From Gemmatimonadales bacterium (GTDB lineage Bacteria; Gemmatimonadota; Gemmatimonadetes; Gemmatimonadales; GWC2-71-9), in the NCBI GenBank assembly GCA_036279355.1, contig DASUJH010000020.1:199902-263901 (forward strand): 64,000 bases of DNA, read 5' to 3'. The notes below the pieces were generated by a model. It made no database searches. It was not told the origin of the DNA and was given only the letters and a program-made list of their open reading frames with translations. A program made the position numbers and the translations under genes. Positions 16,602-25,106 of the stretch are shown here, one piece after another. The first letter of the stretch is position 1. Each line of letters begins with the position of its first letter.

Positions 16602-17428
16602 GCAATCGCCCGCATCACGACAAGGTCCTGCACCCCGATGTTGACCCGATCGACCACCTCGAAGAACTGCCCCCACCGGCGGACGATGTAATCCCAGCCA
16701 TGGTACGTGTTCTGGTAGAAGTCGGGAAAAATTCGGTGCATCACGCCCGATCTCGCATGATAGAGGCCCGTCTTGTCCAGCTGGTTGCGCTGCACGCGAG
16801 GGAGCGCCTCGATCTCACGCTGCGCGTAGATCGAGAGCAGCACGTATGCGCGCGGGCGCGCCACGCGCGCGAGCTCGGCAAGCCATGCCGCGGCGAGGTC
16901 CTCGCTCAGGTGGGTGAAAACGGAAATGCTGAAGATGAGATCGAACGAGCCGGCGTCGAACGGCAGCGGCGGTCGCGGGCTTCCCACGAGGAAGTGGCCG
17001 AATCGGAGATGCCGCTCGTTCCAGCCGATGCATTCCCGATCGAGGTCCACGCCGGTGTAGGCAAGTTCGGGTCGATGCTTGCGAAACCAGAGCGCAGTGC
17101 GCCCGCAGCCGCATCCGAAGTCCAGCACGCGAGCGGCATCCTGTCCCCCGGGGCCGTGCGGGCACGCCGACGCCTCGATGGTGCGGTAGTGCCGCTCACC
17201 CTCCTTCAGGAAGGAGGGCAGATCGGGCGAGCCGTGGGTGCGATGGCGGAGATTCGGAGGCGGCGCCACATCGATGCCGTGCGCATCGAGGTATTCCGCG
17301 TCGTTCCGGGCGCTGCGGGCGTACGTCGCCGGCATGATGAGATCGTGGTACACCTTCCGCATCGCGAAGTACACGGGAAACGGAAGGATTGCCTTGATTG
17401 GGCGTTTGTAGGCGGCGACCAGGTTCAT
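16598..17428 (-). CDS. SAM-dependent methyltransferase, first gene of the polysaccharide operon
   Basis: A 276-residue methyltransferase. Motif I is 'ARVLDFGCGCGRTALWF', with 'AYTGVDLDRECIGWN' as motif II and 'FDLIFSISVFTHLSEDLAAAWLAELARVARP' as the later core. Start ATG 17428 is preceded by GGAG eight bases upstream, a better ribosome site than the ATG 51 bases further out. It opens the operon running down to 6551 and is divergent from the isocitrate-lyase-family gene. The substrate is unknown. Confidence 0.85.
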   Translation of the reverse strand: MNLVAAYKRPIKAILPFPVYFAMRKVYHDLIMPATYARSARNDAEYLDAHGIDVAPPPNLRHRTHGSPDLPSFLKEGERHYRTIEASACPHGPGGQDAARVLDFGCGCGRTALWFRKHRPELAYTGVDLDRECIGWNERHLRFGHFLVGSPRPPLPFDAGSFDLIFSISVFTHLSEDLAAAWLAELARVARPRAYVLLSIYAQREIEALPRVQRNQLDKTGLYHARSGVMHRIFPDFYQNTYHGWDYIVRRWGQFFEVVDRVNIGVQDLVVMRAIA

Positions 17429-17564
17429 CGGATCTCCAATCCAGCGCCGAGCGACGGACGGCCCGATCCAGCCGGCCACCAGAGAATGTAACGCGACGCC
17501 GAAGGCCGCCCCATCCGGACCGCGCGCCGACCCGCGGCCACTGGCGCCTCGGAAGGGCGCTCAC

Positions 17565-17585
17565 TATAATGTGAAATAATTCACA
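17565..17585 (+). promoter_or_regulatory. Perfect -10 box overlapping a CRP-type palindrome
   Basis: TATAAT at 17565-17570 is a perfect sigma-70 -10 element; the -35 region is poor. The sequence TGTGAAATAATTCACA (17570-17585) is a perfect TGTGA-N6-TCACA palindrome, the half-site and spacing recognised by CRP-family regulators. The palindrome is centred on the expected transcription start, which would favour repression of the gene at 17646. It could also affect the divergent polysaccharide operon. The AT-rich patch stands out in GC-rich surroundings. Confidence 0.55.
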
Positions 17586-17645
17586 ATCGCCGGGCCGCTG
17601 CTCCATCTGCCCGGCGTGGTTGTTTGCACCCTTGTGGAGGCCCTC

Positions 17646-18779
17646 ATGGCGACTGTCGCTGCTCCCAGCTCCCCGCACAGCACCTACCCGGCTCACGAGG
17701 TCGCCAAGCTCTTTGCGCCGCCCGAGGCCGAGGTCCCGGCCTTGAAGCTCCGCCGCCTCCTCAAGGAGGCTCAGACCCGGAAGAGCTATATCCACACCGC
17801 TGGCGCGTACGACGCGTTCACCGCGGCCATCATGACCCGTCTCGGATTCAAGGCGCTCTATGGGAGCGGGTGGCAGCTCGCCGCGACCAAGAGCCTGTAC
17901 CCCGACATCGGCATCTACTCGTCTCACCAGATGGTCGAGCTGGTGCTCGAGATGAAGAAGGGCATCGAGGGCGCGCGGAATACCTGCTGGTACGATTCGG
18001 AGGGCAAGGAGCTGATCGACGCGCCACCCGCGTTCGTCGACATGGAGGCCGGCTTCGGCGGCCCCACCCAGACGTTCACCCTCGCCACCGAGCTCATCCG
18101 GGTGGGCACCGCAGGCGTCCACCTCGAGAACCAGGACCCGACCAACCGCACCTGCGGCCACATCGTGAACGTCGGCAAGGCCAAGCGCGACAAGGTGCTG
18201 GTGCCCAGGAAGGACTGGCTCGCCAAGCTCAAGGCGATCAAGGCGGCGGCCGAGGTCACTGGCGTCGACGTCGTCATTATCGCGCGCACCGACTCGATCG
18301 ATGGCGCGCTTCCCGGCCAATCGTCGGGTGGCGTCAAAATGGCGGTCGAAGACGCGTGGGAGGCGGCCGAGCTCGGCGTTGACGTGATCTGGCCGGAGTT
18401 CAACAACGCCGACATCGACCAACCCGCCGAATTTTCCGAAGGGGTGCGCAAGCACTACCCCAAACAGATGCTGGGCTTCAATCTGTCGCCGTCGCTCTAC
18501 TTCGGCCGCGCGAAAAAGGCCGGCAAGCTCATCACCAATCAGCAGCTCGCTGATCTGGGGTTCATCCTGCAGTTCTCGACGCTCTTCAACTTCCGTACGG
18601 CGGGCATGGCGCTCGAGAAGGGCCTGCGCAAGTTTCTCCACTCCGGGATAGACGCCCTCGCCGACCTCCAGATCGAGGAAGACGAGATGTCGCCGCCGCC
18701 CATCACCAAGATGCACCAGAAGTTTGCCGGGATGAATCGCTGGCTCATCCTGGAACAGGTGCTGAGCGGGAAAGAGTAG
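17646..18779 (+). CDS. Isocitrate lyase/PEP mutase family protein (isocitrate-lyase-like)
   Basis: A 377-residue TIM-barrel protein. 'AYDAFTAAIMTRLGFKALYGSGWQLAA' opens the family's barrel. 'AFVDMEAGFGGPTQTF' carries the metal-binding acidic residues. The catalytic loop reads 'NRTCGHIVN', with the Cys-Gly-His of isocitrate lyases. 'DVVIIARTDSIDGALPG' and 'DVIWPEFNNADI' follow. The usual N-C-S-P-S-F-N-W segment of isocitrate lyase reads N-L-S-P-S-L-Y-F here, so substrate choice may differ (2-methylisocitrate or another acid). The start at 17646 has GGAGG five bases upstream. It probably feeds the glyoxylate shunt; no malate synthase gene is in the window. Confidence 0.8.
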   Translation: MATVAAPSSPHSTYPAHEVAKLFAPPEAEVPALKLRRLLKEAQTRKSYIHTAGAYDAFTAAIMTRLGFKALYGSGWQLAATKSLYPDIGIYSSHQMVELVLEMKKGIEGARNTCWYDSEGKELIDAPPAFVDMEAGFGGPTQTFTLATELIRVGTAGVHLENQDPTNRTCGHIVNVGKAKRDKVLVPRKDWLAKLKAIKAAAEVTGVDVVIIARTDSIDGALPGQSSGGVKMAVEDAWEAAELGVDVIWPEFNNADIDQPAEFSEGVRKHYPKQMLGFNLSPSLYFGRAKKAGKLITNQQLADLGFILQFSTLFNFRTAGMALEKGLRKFLHSGIDALADLQIEEDEMSPPPITKMHQKFAGMNRWLILEQVLSGKE

Positions 18780-18783
18780 CCGT

Positions 18784-18825
18784 AACGCCGAGGTGCTGCG
18801 TGCCACGAGCGGGGGCTTCGGCGTT
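18784..18825 (+). terminator. Terminator-like hairpin after the isocitrate-lyase-family gene
   Basis: Arms 18784-18793 (AACGCCGAGG) and 18816-18825 (CTTCGGCGTT) pair over 10 bases with one G-U, around a 22-base loop. Only a short run of three T overlaps the end, so strength is doubtful. Confidence 0.35.
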
Positions 18826-18839
18826 TGCCGGGGCCCCAG

Positions 18840-18868
18840 TTCATTGTGGGGCGTTGCCGGTGTACCAT
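18840..18868 (+). promoter_or_regulatory. Candidate promoter of the rml operon
   Basis: TTCATT (18840-18845) and TACCAT (18863-18868) are spaced by 17 bases, about 40 bases before the rmlA start. The matches are moderate (3 and 4 of 6), so this is a suggestion. A GGGAG ribosome site lies at 18895-18899. Confidence 0.35.
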
Positions 18869-18908
18869 CCATGCCTGCCATGCCACTCGACCCCGGGAGC
18901 ATCGTCGG

Positions 18909-19802
18909 ATGACGCGAGGGATCATCCTGGCCGGAGGTGCGGGCACCCGCCTGCTGCCGGCTACGCGCGTGCTGAGCAAGCAGTTGATCCCGATCTACGA
19001 CAAGCCGATGATCTACTACCCGCTCACGACGCTGATGCTCGCCGGCATCCGCGACATCCTGCTCATCAGCACGCCGGAGGACCTGCCCCGCTTCGGGGCA
19101 CTCCTTGGAGACGGCGCGGCGCTCGGCCTCTCGATCCGCTATGCCGAGCAGCCCCGGCCGGAGGGACTCGCGCAGGCGTTCCTCATCGGCGCGGATTTTA
19201 TCGCCGGCGACCCCGTGGCGCTCATCCTGGGGGACAATCTCTTCTTCGGGCAGGGGATGTCGCAGCAGCTGCAACGGGTGGCGGCGCGCACGTCGGGCGC
19301 CACCGTGTTCGCCTACCGCGTGCGCGACCCCGAGCGCTACGGCGTGGTGAGCTTCGACGTGGCCGGACGCGCGGTGAGCATCGAGGAAAAGCCGGCGCAG
19401 CCGCGCTCGTCGTACGCCGTCGTGGGCCTCTACTTCTATGATCGCGACGTGGTGCCGCTCGCGCGCGGGCTCCGGCCCTCGTCCCGCGGCGAGCTCGAGA
19501 TCACCGATCTCAACCGGCTCTACCTCGAGCGCGGCGCACTGAACGTGGAGCTGCTGGGCCGCGGCGTCGCCTGGCTCGACACCGGCACGCACGAGGCGCT
19601 GCTGGCGGCGTCGCACTTCGTGAGCGTAGTGGAGGAGCGGCAGGGTTTGAAGATCGGCGCGCCCGAGGAGGCCGCCTATCGGATGGGCTTCATCGATGCG
19701 GCCGGTCTGGAGCGTGCCGCCCAGCCGCTCGCGAAGACGCCGTACGGCCAGTACCTGCTCTCGCTCCTGCGCGAGCCCGAGGCGCGCCTGGCGGCCCGAT
19801 GA
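18909..19802 (+). CDS. rmlA: Glucose-1-phosphate thymidylyltransferase
   Basis: A 297-residue enzyme that makes dTDP-glucose from glucose-1-phosphate and dTTP, the first step to dTDP-L-rhamnose. The nucleotide loop '[36 protein letters not shown]' is at the N-terminus. '[12 protein letters not shown]' holds the metal-binding Asp, and 'VSIEEKP' and '[12 protein letters not shown]' are conserved active-site segments. Length matches RmlA. It starts the rmlA-C-D-B operon, and its stop overlaps the rmlC start (ATGA). Confidence 0.96.
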   Translation: MTRGIILAGGAGTRLLPATRVLSKQLIPIYDKPMIYYPLTTLMLAGIRDILLISTPEDLPRFGALLGDGAALGLSIRYAEQPRPEGLAQAFLIGADFIAGDPVALILGDNLFFGQGMSQQLQRVAARTSGATVFAYRVRDPERYGVVSFDVAGRAVSIEEKPAQPRSSYAVVGLYFYDRDVVPLARGLRPSSRGELEITDLNRLYLERGALNVELLGRGVAWLDTGTHEALLAASHFVSVVEERQGLKIGAPEEAAYRMGFIDAAGLERAAQPLAKTPYGQYLLSLLREPEARLAAR

Positions 19803-20365
19803 TCGTCGAGGTGACCGCGCTCCCCGGCGTGCTGCTGCTCGTTCCGCGGGTCTTCGGCGACCCGCGCGGGTACTTTCTCGAATCGTTCAATCGCCGCGTG
19901 TTCCAGGAGGCGGGCCTGCCGGTCGAGTTCGTGCAGGACAACCACAGCCGCTCGCGCGCGGGCGTGTTACGCGGGTTGCATTACCAGCTCCCCCACCCGC
20001 AGGGCAAGCTGGTCCGCGTCGCGCGCGGGCGCGTCTTCGACGTGGCCGCCGATATCCGGGTAGGCTCGCCGACGTTCGGGCGCTGGGTGGGCGTCGAGCT
20101 GAGCGACGAGAACGCGCGGATGCTCTGGGTTCCACCCGGATTCGCGCACGGCTTCTGCGCCCTCTCCGACCCGGCCGACGTGGCGTACAAGTGCACCGAG
20201 CTGTATCACCCGGAGGGTGAGCGCGGCGTGCGCTGGGACGACCCGGACCTCGCCATCGAGTGGCCGGTCCACGATCCGCTCCTCTCGCCCAAGGACGCCG
20301 CCTACTTGCCGCTCGGCGCCGCGCGCGACGATCTTCCGCGATACGCGGAGCGACACGGCGAGTGA
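19799..20365 (+). CDS. rmlC: dTDP-4-dehydrorhamnose 3,5-epimerase
   Basis: A 188-residue cupin enzyme for the third step of dTDP-rhamnose synthesis. Conserved elements: '[13 protein letters not shown]', '[19 protein letters not shown]' (catalytic His), '[18 protein letters not shown]', '[14 protein letters not shown]' and '[20 protein letters not shown]' with the catalytic Tyr region. It overlaps rmlA by four bases. Confidence 0.96.
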   Translation: MIVEVTALPGVLLLVPRVFGDPRGYFLESFNRRVFQEAGLPVEFVQDNHSRSRAGVLRGLHYQLPHPQGKLVRVARGRVFDVAADIRVGSPTFGRWVGVELSDENARMLWVPPGFAHGFCALSDPADVAYKCTELYHPEGERGVRWDDPDLAIEWPVHDPLLSPKDAAYLPLGAARDDLPRYAERHGE

Positions 20366-20393
20366 TGGCGCGGCGGCACCCGGACGGCACGTG

Positions 20394-21305
20394 ATGCGGA
20401 TGCTGGTGACCGGCGCGGGCGGCATGCTGGGTCGCGCCGTCTCCGAACGCGCGACGGACAGGGGCTGGAAGGTCGTCGCGCATCCGCGCGCGGCGCTCGA
20501 CGTGGGCGACCGTGGCGCCGTGCGCCGCGCCGTCGCCGACGCGCGGCCCGACGTGGTGGTGAACGCCGCGGGGTACACTCGAGTCGATGCCGCCGAGTCC
20601 GACCCTGCGACCGCGTGGCGAGCCAACGCGGATGGCGCAGCAGCGGTCGCCCAGGCATGCGCGGAGCACGGCGCCGCACTCATCCACCTCTCCACCGACT
20701 ATGTCTTCGATGGGCGTGCCACGACTCCCTATGCTCCCGACGCGCCGACCAATCCGCTCGGCGTGTACGGCGCCTCGAAGCTCGCGGGCGAGCAGGCCGT
20801 GCGCGCGGCGCTCGAGCGCCACGTCATCCTGCGCACCTCGTGGGTGTTCGCGCCCCGCGGCCACAACTTCGTGCTGACGATGGCGCGGCTGGCCCGCGAG
20901 CGGGAGGAGCTCCGTATCGTGGCCGACCAGACCGGCGCCCCGACGTCGGCCGGCGATCTGGCGGAGGCCGTGCTCGAGGCCGCGGCACGCGCCGCACGGA
21001 CGGAACGCGGCGGCGCGCGGGGTGCGGATCAACCCGGGAAAGCTGCGCCCTGGGGCACGCATCACTTCCGCAACGCCGGCCAGACGACGTGGCACGGGCT
21101 CGCGTGCGCCGTGGTGGACGGCCTAGCGGGGCGCGCCGGCGTGATCTGCCGACGCGTCGTTCCCATCGCGACCGCCGACTATCCGACGCCGGCCGCACGG
21201 CCCGCGTACTCGGTGCTCGACATGACGACCTGGTCCGAAAGGTTCGCGCTGGCGCCGCGGCCCTGGGAAGCGGCGCTCCACGATGTGCTGGCCGAGGTGC
21301 CCTGA
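20394..21305 (+). CDS. rmlD: dTDP-4-dehydrorhamnose reductase
   Basis: A 303-residue SDR that performs the last step to dTDP-L-rhamnose. 'MLVTGAGGMLGRAV' is the NAD(P)H loop, 'VVVNAAGYTRVDAAE' and 'LSTDYVFDG' follow, and 'YGASKLAGEQAV' carries the Y-x3-K catalytic pair. The start at 20394 (ATG of GTGATG) lies 28 bases after rmlC. There is a small insert near 'AARTERGGARGADQPG'. The stop TGA overlaps the rmlB start. Confidence 0.95.
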   Translation: MRMLVTGAGGMLGRAVSERATDRGWKVVAHPRAALDVGDRGAVRRAVADARPDVVVNAAGYTRVDAAESDPATAWRANADGAAAVAQACAEHGAALIHLSTDYVFDGRATTPYAPDAPTNPLGVYGASKLAGEQAVRAALERHVILRTSWVFAPRGHNFVLTMARLAREREELRIVADQTGAPTSAGDLAEAVLEAAARAARTERGGARGADQPGKAAPWGTHHFRNAGQTTWHGLACAVVDGLAGRAGVICRRVVPIATADYPTPAARPAYSVLDMTTWSERFALAPRPWEAALHDVLAEVP

Positions 21306-22345
21306 TGCCGGCCCCGCACGTCCCAGGGCGCGTGCTCGTCACCGGCGGCGCCGGTTTCATCGGCAGCAATTTCGTGCGCCACCTGCTCGCGAGCGACGGG
21401 TCGGTGCGCGTCGTCACGTTGGATGCGATGACTTACGCGGGCCGCCGTGAGAACCTCGGCGCCGCCGCCGGCGACGCGCGGCACACGCTGCTCGAAGGCG
21501 ACATCTGCGATGCCGCGCTGGTGCGCGCGCTGTTTGCCGAGCACCGCATTGATACGGTCGTCCATTTCGCGGCCGAGTCGCACGTCGATCGCTCGATCAC
21601 GGGACCCGCCGCGTTCGTCACCACCAACCTGGTCGGCACGTTTACACTGCTCGAGGCGGCGCGCGACGCGTGGCGCGCCGGCGCACAGGGCGCGCCGCGT
21701 TCGGTGCGCTTTCATCACGTGTCGACCGACGAGGTGTTCGGCAGCCTCGGAGAAGCCGATCCCGCGTTCACGGAAGAGACGCCCTACGCGCCCAATTCAC
21801 CCTATTCCGCGAGCAAAGCCGGGTCCGATCACCTGGTGCGCGCGTACCACCACACCTACGGCCTGCCCGTCACGACGACCAACTGCTCCAACAACTACGG
21901 GCCCTGCCAGCACGCGGAGAAGTTCATCCCCACCGTGATCCGTTCATGTCTCGCGGGCGTGCCGGTGCCGGTGTACGGCACGGGGATGAACGTGCGCGAC
22001 TGGCTCTATGTGGACGATCACTGCCGTGCGGTGGACCTGGTGATGCGCTGCGGCGCACCGGGCGCGCTCTATCTGGTGGGCGGCCGCAACGAGCACCGGA
22101 ACCTCGACATCGCACGCCTCCTCTGCCGGGTCTTGGCCGAGGCGACGGGGGTGCCGCCGGAGCGCTACCTGGAGCTGATCCGGCTCGTCACCGATCGGCC
22201 GGGACACGACTTCCGCTACGCGATTGATGCCGGGCGCCTCACGCGGGAGCTGGGCTGGCAGCCACTGGAGAGCTTCGAGTCGGGGTTACGCAAGACCGTT
22301 GCATGGTATCTGCAGAACCCGTGGTGCCTCACTGTCGCAGTGTGA
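21305..22345 (+). CDS. rmlB: dTDP-glucose 4,6-dehydratase
   Basis: A 346-residue extended SDR. 'VLVTGGAGFIGSNFVRHLL' binds NAD, 'HFAAESHVDRSI' and 'HVSTDEVFGSLG' line the active site, and 'PYSASKAGSDHLVRAY' has the Tyr/Lys pair. 'NNYGPCQHAEKFIP' and 'VRDWLYVDDHCRAVDLV' are standard RmlB segments. It follows rmlD with a one-base TGATG overlap and ends the four-gene operon. Confidence 0.96.
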   Translation: MPAPHVPGRVLVTGGAGFIGSNFVRHLLASDGSVRVVTLDAMTYAGRRENLGAAAGDARHTLLEGDICDAALVRALFAEHRIDTVVHFAAESHVDRSITGPAAFVTTNLVGTFTLLEAARDAWRAGAQGAPRSVRFHHVSTDEVFGSLGEADPAFTEETPYAPNSPYSASKAGSDHLVRAYHHTYGLPVTTTNCSNNYGPCQHAEKFIPTVIRSCLAGVPVPVYGTGMNVRDWLYVDDHCRAVDLVMRCGAPGALYLVGGRNEHRNLDIARLLCRVLAEATGVPPERYLELIRLVTDRPGHDFRYAIDAGRLTRELGWQPLESFESGLRKTVAWYLQNPWCLTVAV

Positions 22346-22354
22346 TGCCCGCCC

Positions 22355-22369
22355 GCGCCAGGGTGGCGC
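22355..22369 (+). terminator. Short hairpin after rmlB
   Basis: GCGCCA (22355-22360), loop GGG, TGGCGC (22364-22369) form a perfect 6-base stem nine bases after the rmlB stop. No U-run follows. It may still act as a processing or termination structure. Confidence 0.3.
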
Positions 22370-22417
22370 ACGGGGGGACAAATTGCTCCCTGATCTTTTC
22401 TGGCTCTCGTTTTCTCG

Positions 22418-22437
22418 CCGTACCCGCCCCGGTACGG
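22418..22437. repeat. Perfect 7-base inverted repeat before the glycosyltransferase at 22507
   Basis: CCGTACC (22418-22424) and GGTACGG (22431-22437) are separated by CGCCCC. It lies 70 bases before the next start. It may be an operator or an RNA hairpin; no T-run on either side supports a terminator. Confidence 0.3.
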
Positions 22438-22506
22438 TCGGTGCACGGCTCTTGCAAGCAGGCCGTCCTAGGGGTCCGCCGAGCGTCCGCACTCTCGGGA
22501 GTTGCA

Positions 22507-23706
22507 ATGAAGATCGCAATCATGATGCGTCCCATTGACCACGACAGCGGATTCCGCGCATACGTCGAGGGATTGGTGGATGCCATGCTGCGAATCGACC
22601 AGTCCAATCGATACCTGCTGCTCTACCGCACCAAGAAGTGGTTCGGCCGCTTCGCCTCGTTCCCCCAGGCCAGGGAAGTGCTGGTGGACCGGCCCCAGAA
22701 TACGCTGCTCTGGGACCAGGTCGCGATGCCCTACTGGGCGTGGCGCGAGCGGGCCGACGTCATCTTCAACCCCAAGTTCAGCGTGCCGCTTTTGAGCCCC
22801 TGTCCCCCGACCATGGGACTGCAGGAGCCGGCGCCCTGGGTCGAGCCCGAGCACTACGAGCGCCTCGACGTGCTGTACGAGCGGATCATGCTGCCACTCT
22901 ACTGCCGCCGCGCCGCACACATTTTTCCGATGGCGCACTGGATCCTCGAGGAGAATCGCAAGCACCTCGGCCTGCCCTTCCCGCGCACGACGGTCACGTG
23001 GCCGGCGCCGCAGGAGCATCTGCGTCCGGTCACCGACCGCGCCGCGCTCGACGAATTCCGCGCACGTTACCATTTGCCCGAGCAATTCATCGTGGCCGTG
23101 ACCCGGGTGGACCATCCCGGTCTCGCGGGCTCGACCAGCTTCTATCCCGGCAAGAATCCCCACACGACCCTGCGGGCGTTCCTCGAGATCCGCGACCGGA
23201 TCCCGCACGGTCTTGTCATTGCCGGACGGCGCGTCCGCGACTACCTGCTGTACATGGGATTCACCGACGCGGATTTCGAGCGGGTGCGGTTCGTCGATTT
23301 CATTCCGTTCGACGAGCTGCCGAAGCTCTACAGCCTCGCCGATCTCGGGGTTTTCCCGGCGTTCTACGAGGGGTTCGGGTTTTCGCTGCTGGGTGCGATG
23401 GCGTGCGGGTGTCCGGTGATCGCCTCGAAGACGGGCGCCTGCCCCGAGGTCGTTGCCGGTGGCGCGCCGCTGGTGGACCCGCGCGACCCGCACGACGTCG
23501 CACGTGTGATGCTCGAGGTGCTGGGCGACCCGGCGCTTCGGCAGCGTATCCGCGCCCGGGGCCTCGCGCGCGCGGCCGAGCTCTCGTGGGAGGAGACCGC
23601 CCGGCTTACGCTCAAGGGACTCGCGATGGCTGCGGGGCGTCGGGGAGAGCCGTCGACGCCAAAGCAGGTGCCTCGGGCAGCGCGGGAGCTGGCCGAACAC
23701 CGCTGA
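22507..23706 (+). CDS. Glycosyltransferase family 4
   Basis: A 399-residue GT-B protein, MKIAIMMRPIDHDSGFRAYV at the start, with GGGAG five bases upstream of ATG 22507. The donor half contains 'FIVAVTRVDHPGLAGSTSFYPGKNPHTTLRAF', 'VRFVDFIPFDELPKLYSLADLGVFPAFYEGFGFSLLGAMACGCPVIAS' and 'CPEVVAGGAPLVDPRDP', the family 4 donor motif. It stands as its own unit after the rml operon and probably belongs to the same polysaccharide pathway. It is convergent with hflX, 28 bases apart. Confidence 0.87.
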   Translation: MKIAIMMRPIDHDSGFRAYVEGLVDAMLRIDQSNRYLLLYRTKKWFGRFASFPQAREVLVDRPQNTLLWDQVAMPYWAWRERADVIFNPKFSVPLLSPCPPTMGLQEPAPWVEPEHYERLDVLYERIMLPLYCRRAAHIFPMAHWILEENRKHLGLPFPRTTVTWPAPQEHLRPVTDRAALDEFRARYHLPEQFIVAVTRVDHPGLAGSTSFYPGKNPHTTLRAFLEIRDRIPHGLVIAGRRVRDYLLYMGFTDADFERVRFVDFIPFDELPKLYSLADLGVFPAFYEGFGFSLLGAMACGCPVIASKTGACPEVVAGGAPLVDPRDPHDVARVMLEVLGDPALRQRIRARGLARAAELSWEETARLTLKGLAMAAGRRGEPSTPKQVPRAARELAEHR

Positions 23707-23734
23707 GCGCGTCCGCGGCGGTTGTGGCGCGCCG

Positions 23735-25045
23735 CTACCCGGTCGCCTGCCGCCGCTCCCCCAATCCGGCGCGCTCCACCTCGCGCCCCTGCTCGCGTAG
23801 CCGCTCGGCCTTCCATGTCTCCATCCGCACCGTGATCTCGTGTCGCCCGTCGCGCTGAGCGAGGCCGAGGACTTCGCCGTCGCGGTAGAGCGCGGCCAGA
23901 CCCGCCCCGTCCGTCATCGGCAGCCGCACGACCACCGTCACCTGCCCCGCGCGCGACAGCTCGCGAAGCCGCGCCTTGAGCGCGGAGAGGCCGTCCGTAC
24001 GCATCGTCGTGGCCATCACCGCCCCCGGATAGAGCGCGCGAACGCGCAGCGCAAACGCGGTGGGGTCCGCCAGGAGATCGAGCTTGTTGAAGACGGGAAT
24101 CAGCGGCCGGTCGGCGAGACCGAGCTCGGCCAGCACGCGATCGACCACGTGCATCTGGCCCTCCCAGTCGGGATGGCTCGCGTCCACCACGTGGAGAAGC
24201 ACGTCGCCCATGCGCGCCTCCTCGAGGGTGGCACGAAAGCTCGCGACCAGGTGGTGCGGCAGCTTGCGGATGAAGCCCACCGTATCGGTGATGCGCGCGC
24301 GGATGCCCTCGCCCAGGTCGACCTCACGGGTCAGCGTATCGAGCGTTGCGAACAGGCGATCTTCCACCACGATCTCGTGCTCGCCCGACAGCGCGCGCAG
24401 GATGCTCGACTTGCCGGCGTTGGTGTAGCCCACGAGCGCCATGCTCAGCAGCGGGTCGCGCCCCGCGCGCAGATTCTCGCGGTGCCGCTCGACGCCCTGC
24501 AGCTTACCCTTGAGCGCGCGGATCCGGCGGCGGATGATCCGCCGGTCGGTCTCTAGCTGGGTCTCCCCCGGGCCGCGGAGCCCGATGCCACCGCGGATCC
24601 GCGAGAGGTGAGTCCACATGCGGGTGAGGCGCGGGAGCAGGTATTCGAGCTGCGCCAGCTCGACTTGCAAGCGGGCCTCGTGACTCCGCGCACGGGTGGC
24701 GAAGATGTCGAGAATCACCTCGGCGCGATCCATCACCCGCACGTCGAGCTCGCGCTCGAGATTGGCGCCCTGGGCCGGCGCCAGCTCCTCGTCGAAGATG
24801 ACAAGCGTGGCGCCCGCCTCGGTCACCGCGGCGCGCACCTCCTCCACCTTGCCTTCGCCTATGAGCGTGGCCGGATTGGGGGCCACGACCTGCTGGGAAA
24901 TCTTGCCCGCCACCTCCGCGCCCGCCGTGTCGACCAGGCGGGCCAGCTCGTCGAGGTGGTCGACGAGGTGACGGGCATCGTTCGAGCCCTTGCGGGGCGC
25001 GGCCACCAGGATGGCGCGCTCCACCGGCTCGCGGATGGAAATCAA
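23735..25045 (-). CDS. hflX: Ribosome-associated GTPase HflX
   Basis: A protein of about 436 residues. The HflX N-domain ends with a Gly-rich loop and long coiled helices ('GGIGLRGPGETQLETDRRIIRRRIRALK'). The G domain follows with G1 'ALVGYTNAGKSS', G3 'DTVGFI' and G4 'NKLD'. HflX splits or rescues stalled ribosomes. I prefer TTG at 25045, which gives MISIREPVERAILVA, a normal HflX opening. A TTG at 25078 is also in frame but overlaps a likely -10 box. TTG 25045 overlaps the stop of a nine-codon leader ORF. The gene lies just downstream of rarA. Confidence 0.92.
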   Translation of the reverse strand: MISIREPVERAILVAAPRKGSNDARHLVDHLDELARLVDTAGAEVAGKISQQVVAPNPATLIGEGKVEEVRAAVTEAGATLVIFDEELAPAQGANLERELDVRVMDRAEVILDIFATRARSHEARLQVELAQLEYLLPRLTRMWTHLSRIRGGIGLRGPGETQLETDRRIIRRRIRALKGKLQGVERHRENLRAGRDPLLSMALVGYTNAGKSSILRALSGEHEIVVEDRLFATLDTLTREVDLGEGIRARITDTVGFIRKLPHHLVASFRATLEEARMGDVLLHVVDASHPDWEGQMHVVDRVLAELGLADRPLIPVFNKLDLLADPTAFALRVRALYPGAVMATTMRTDGLSALKARLRELSRAGQVTVVVRLPMTDGAGLAALYRDGEVLGLAQRDGRHEITVRMETWKAERLREQGREVERAGLGERRQATG

Positions 25046-25071
25046 TTCTCGGATAGGGTCCGTGCCTCCAT
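25042..25071 (-). CDS. Possible nine-residue leader ORF before hflX
   Basis: ATG at 25071 lies exactly six bases after TATATT (25083-25078), the same spacing seen at rarA, alaS and yraN. It encodes MEARTLSEN and stops with a TGA that overlaps the in-frame TTG start of hflX (TTGA). It could be a leaderless leader peptide coupled to hflX translation. It is too short for statistical support. Confidence 0.3.
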   Translation of the reverse strand: MEARTLSEN

Positions 25072-25077
25072 GCTCCA

Positions 25078-25083
25078 AATATA
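25078..25083 (-). promoter_or_regulatory. Candidate -10 box for hflX
   Basis: TATATT on the reverse strand, six bases before the leader ATG at 25071. No good -35 box is visible. Confidence 0.35.
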
Positions 25084-25106
25084 GGTGGGCCGGGCCGTGA
25101 GCCCGG

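Noticed and set aside
22418-22437. Rho-independent terminator
   Set aside because: A good 7-base stem, but no T-run on either strand.
25045-25078. TTG at 25078 as the hflX start
   Set aside because: It overlaps the likely -10 box and adds 11 residues (MEHGGTDPIRE) not typical of HflX. It is kept only as an alternative.
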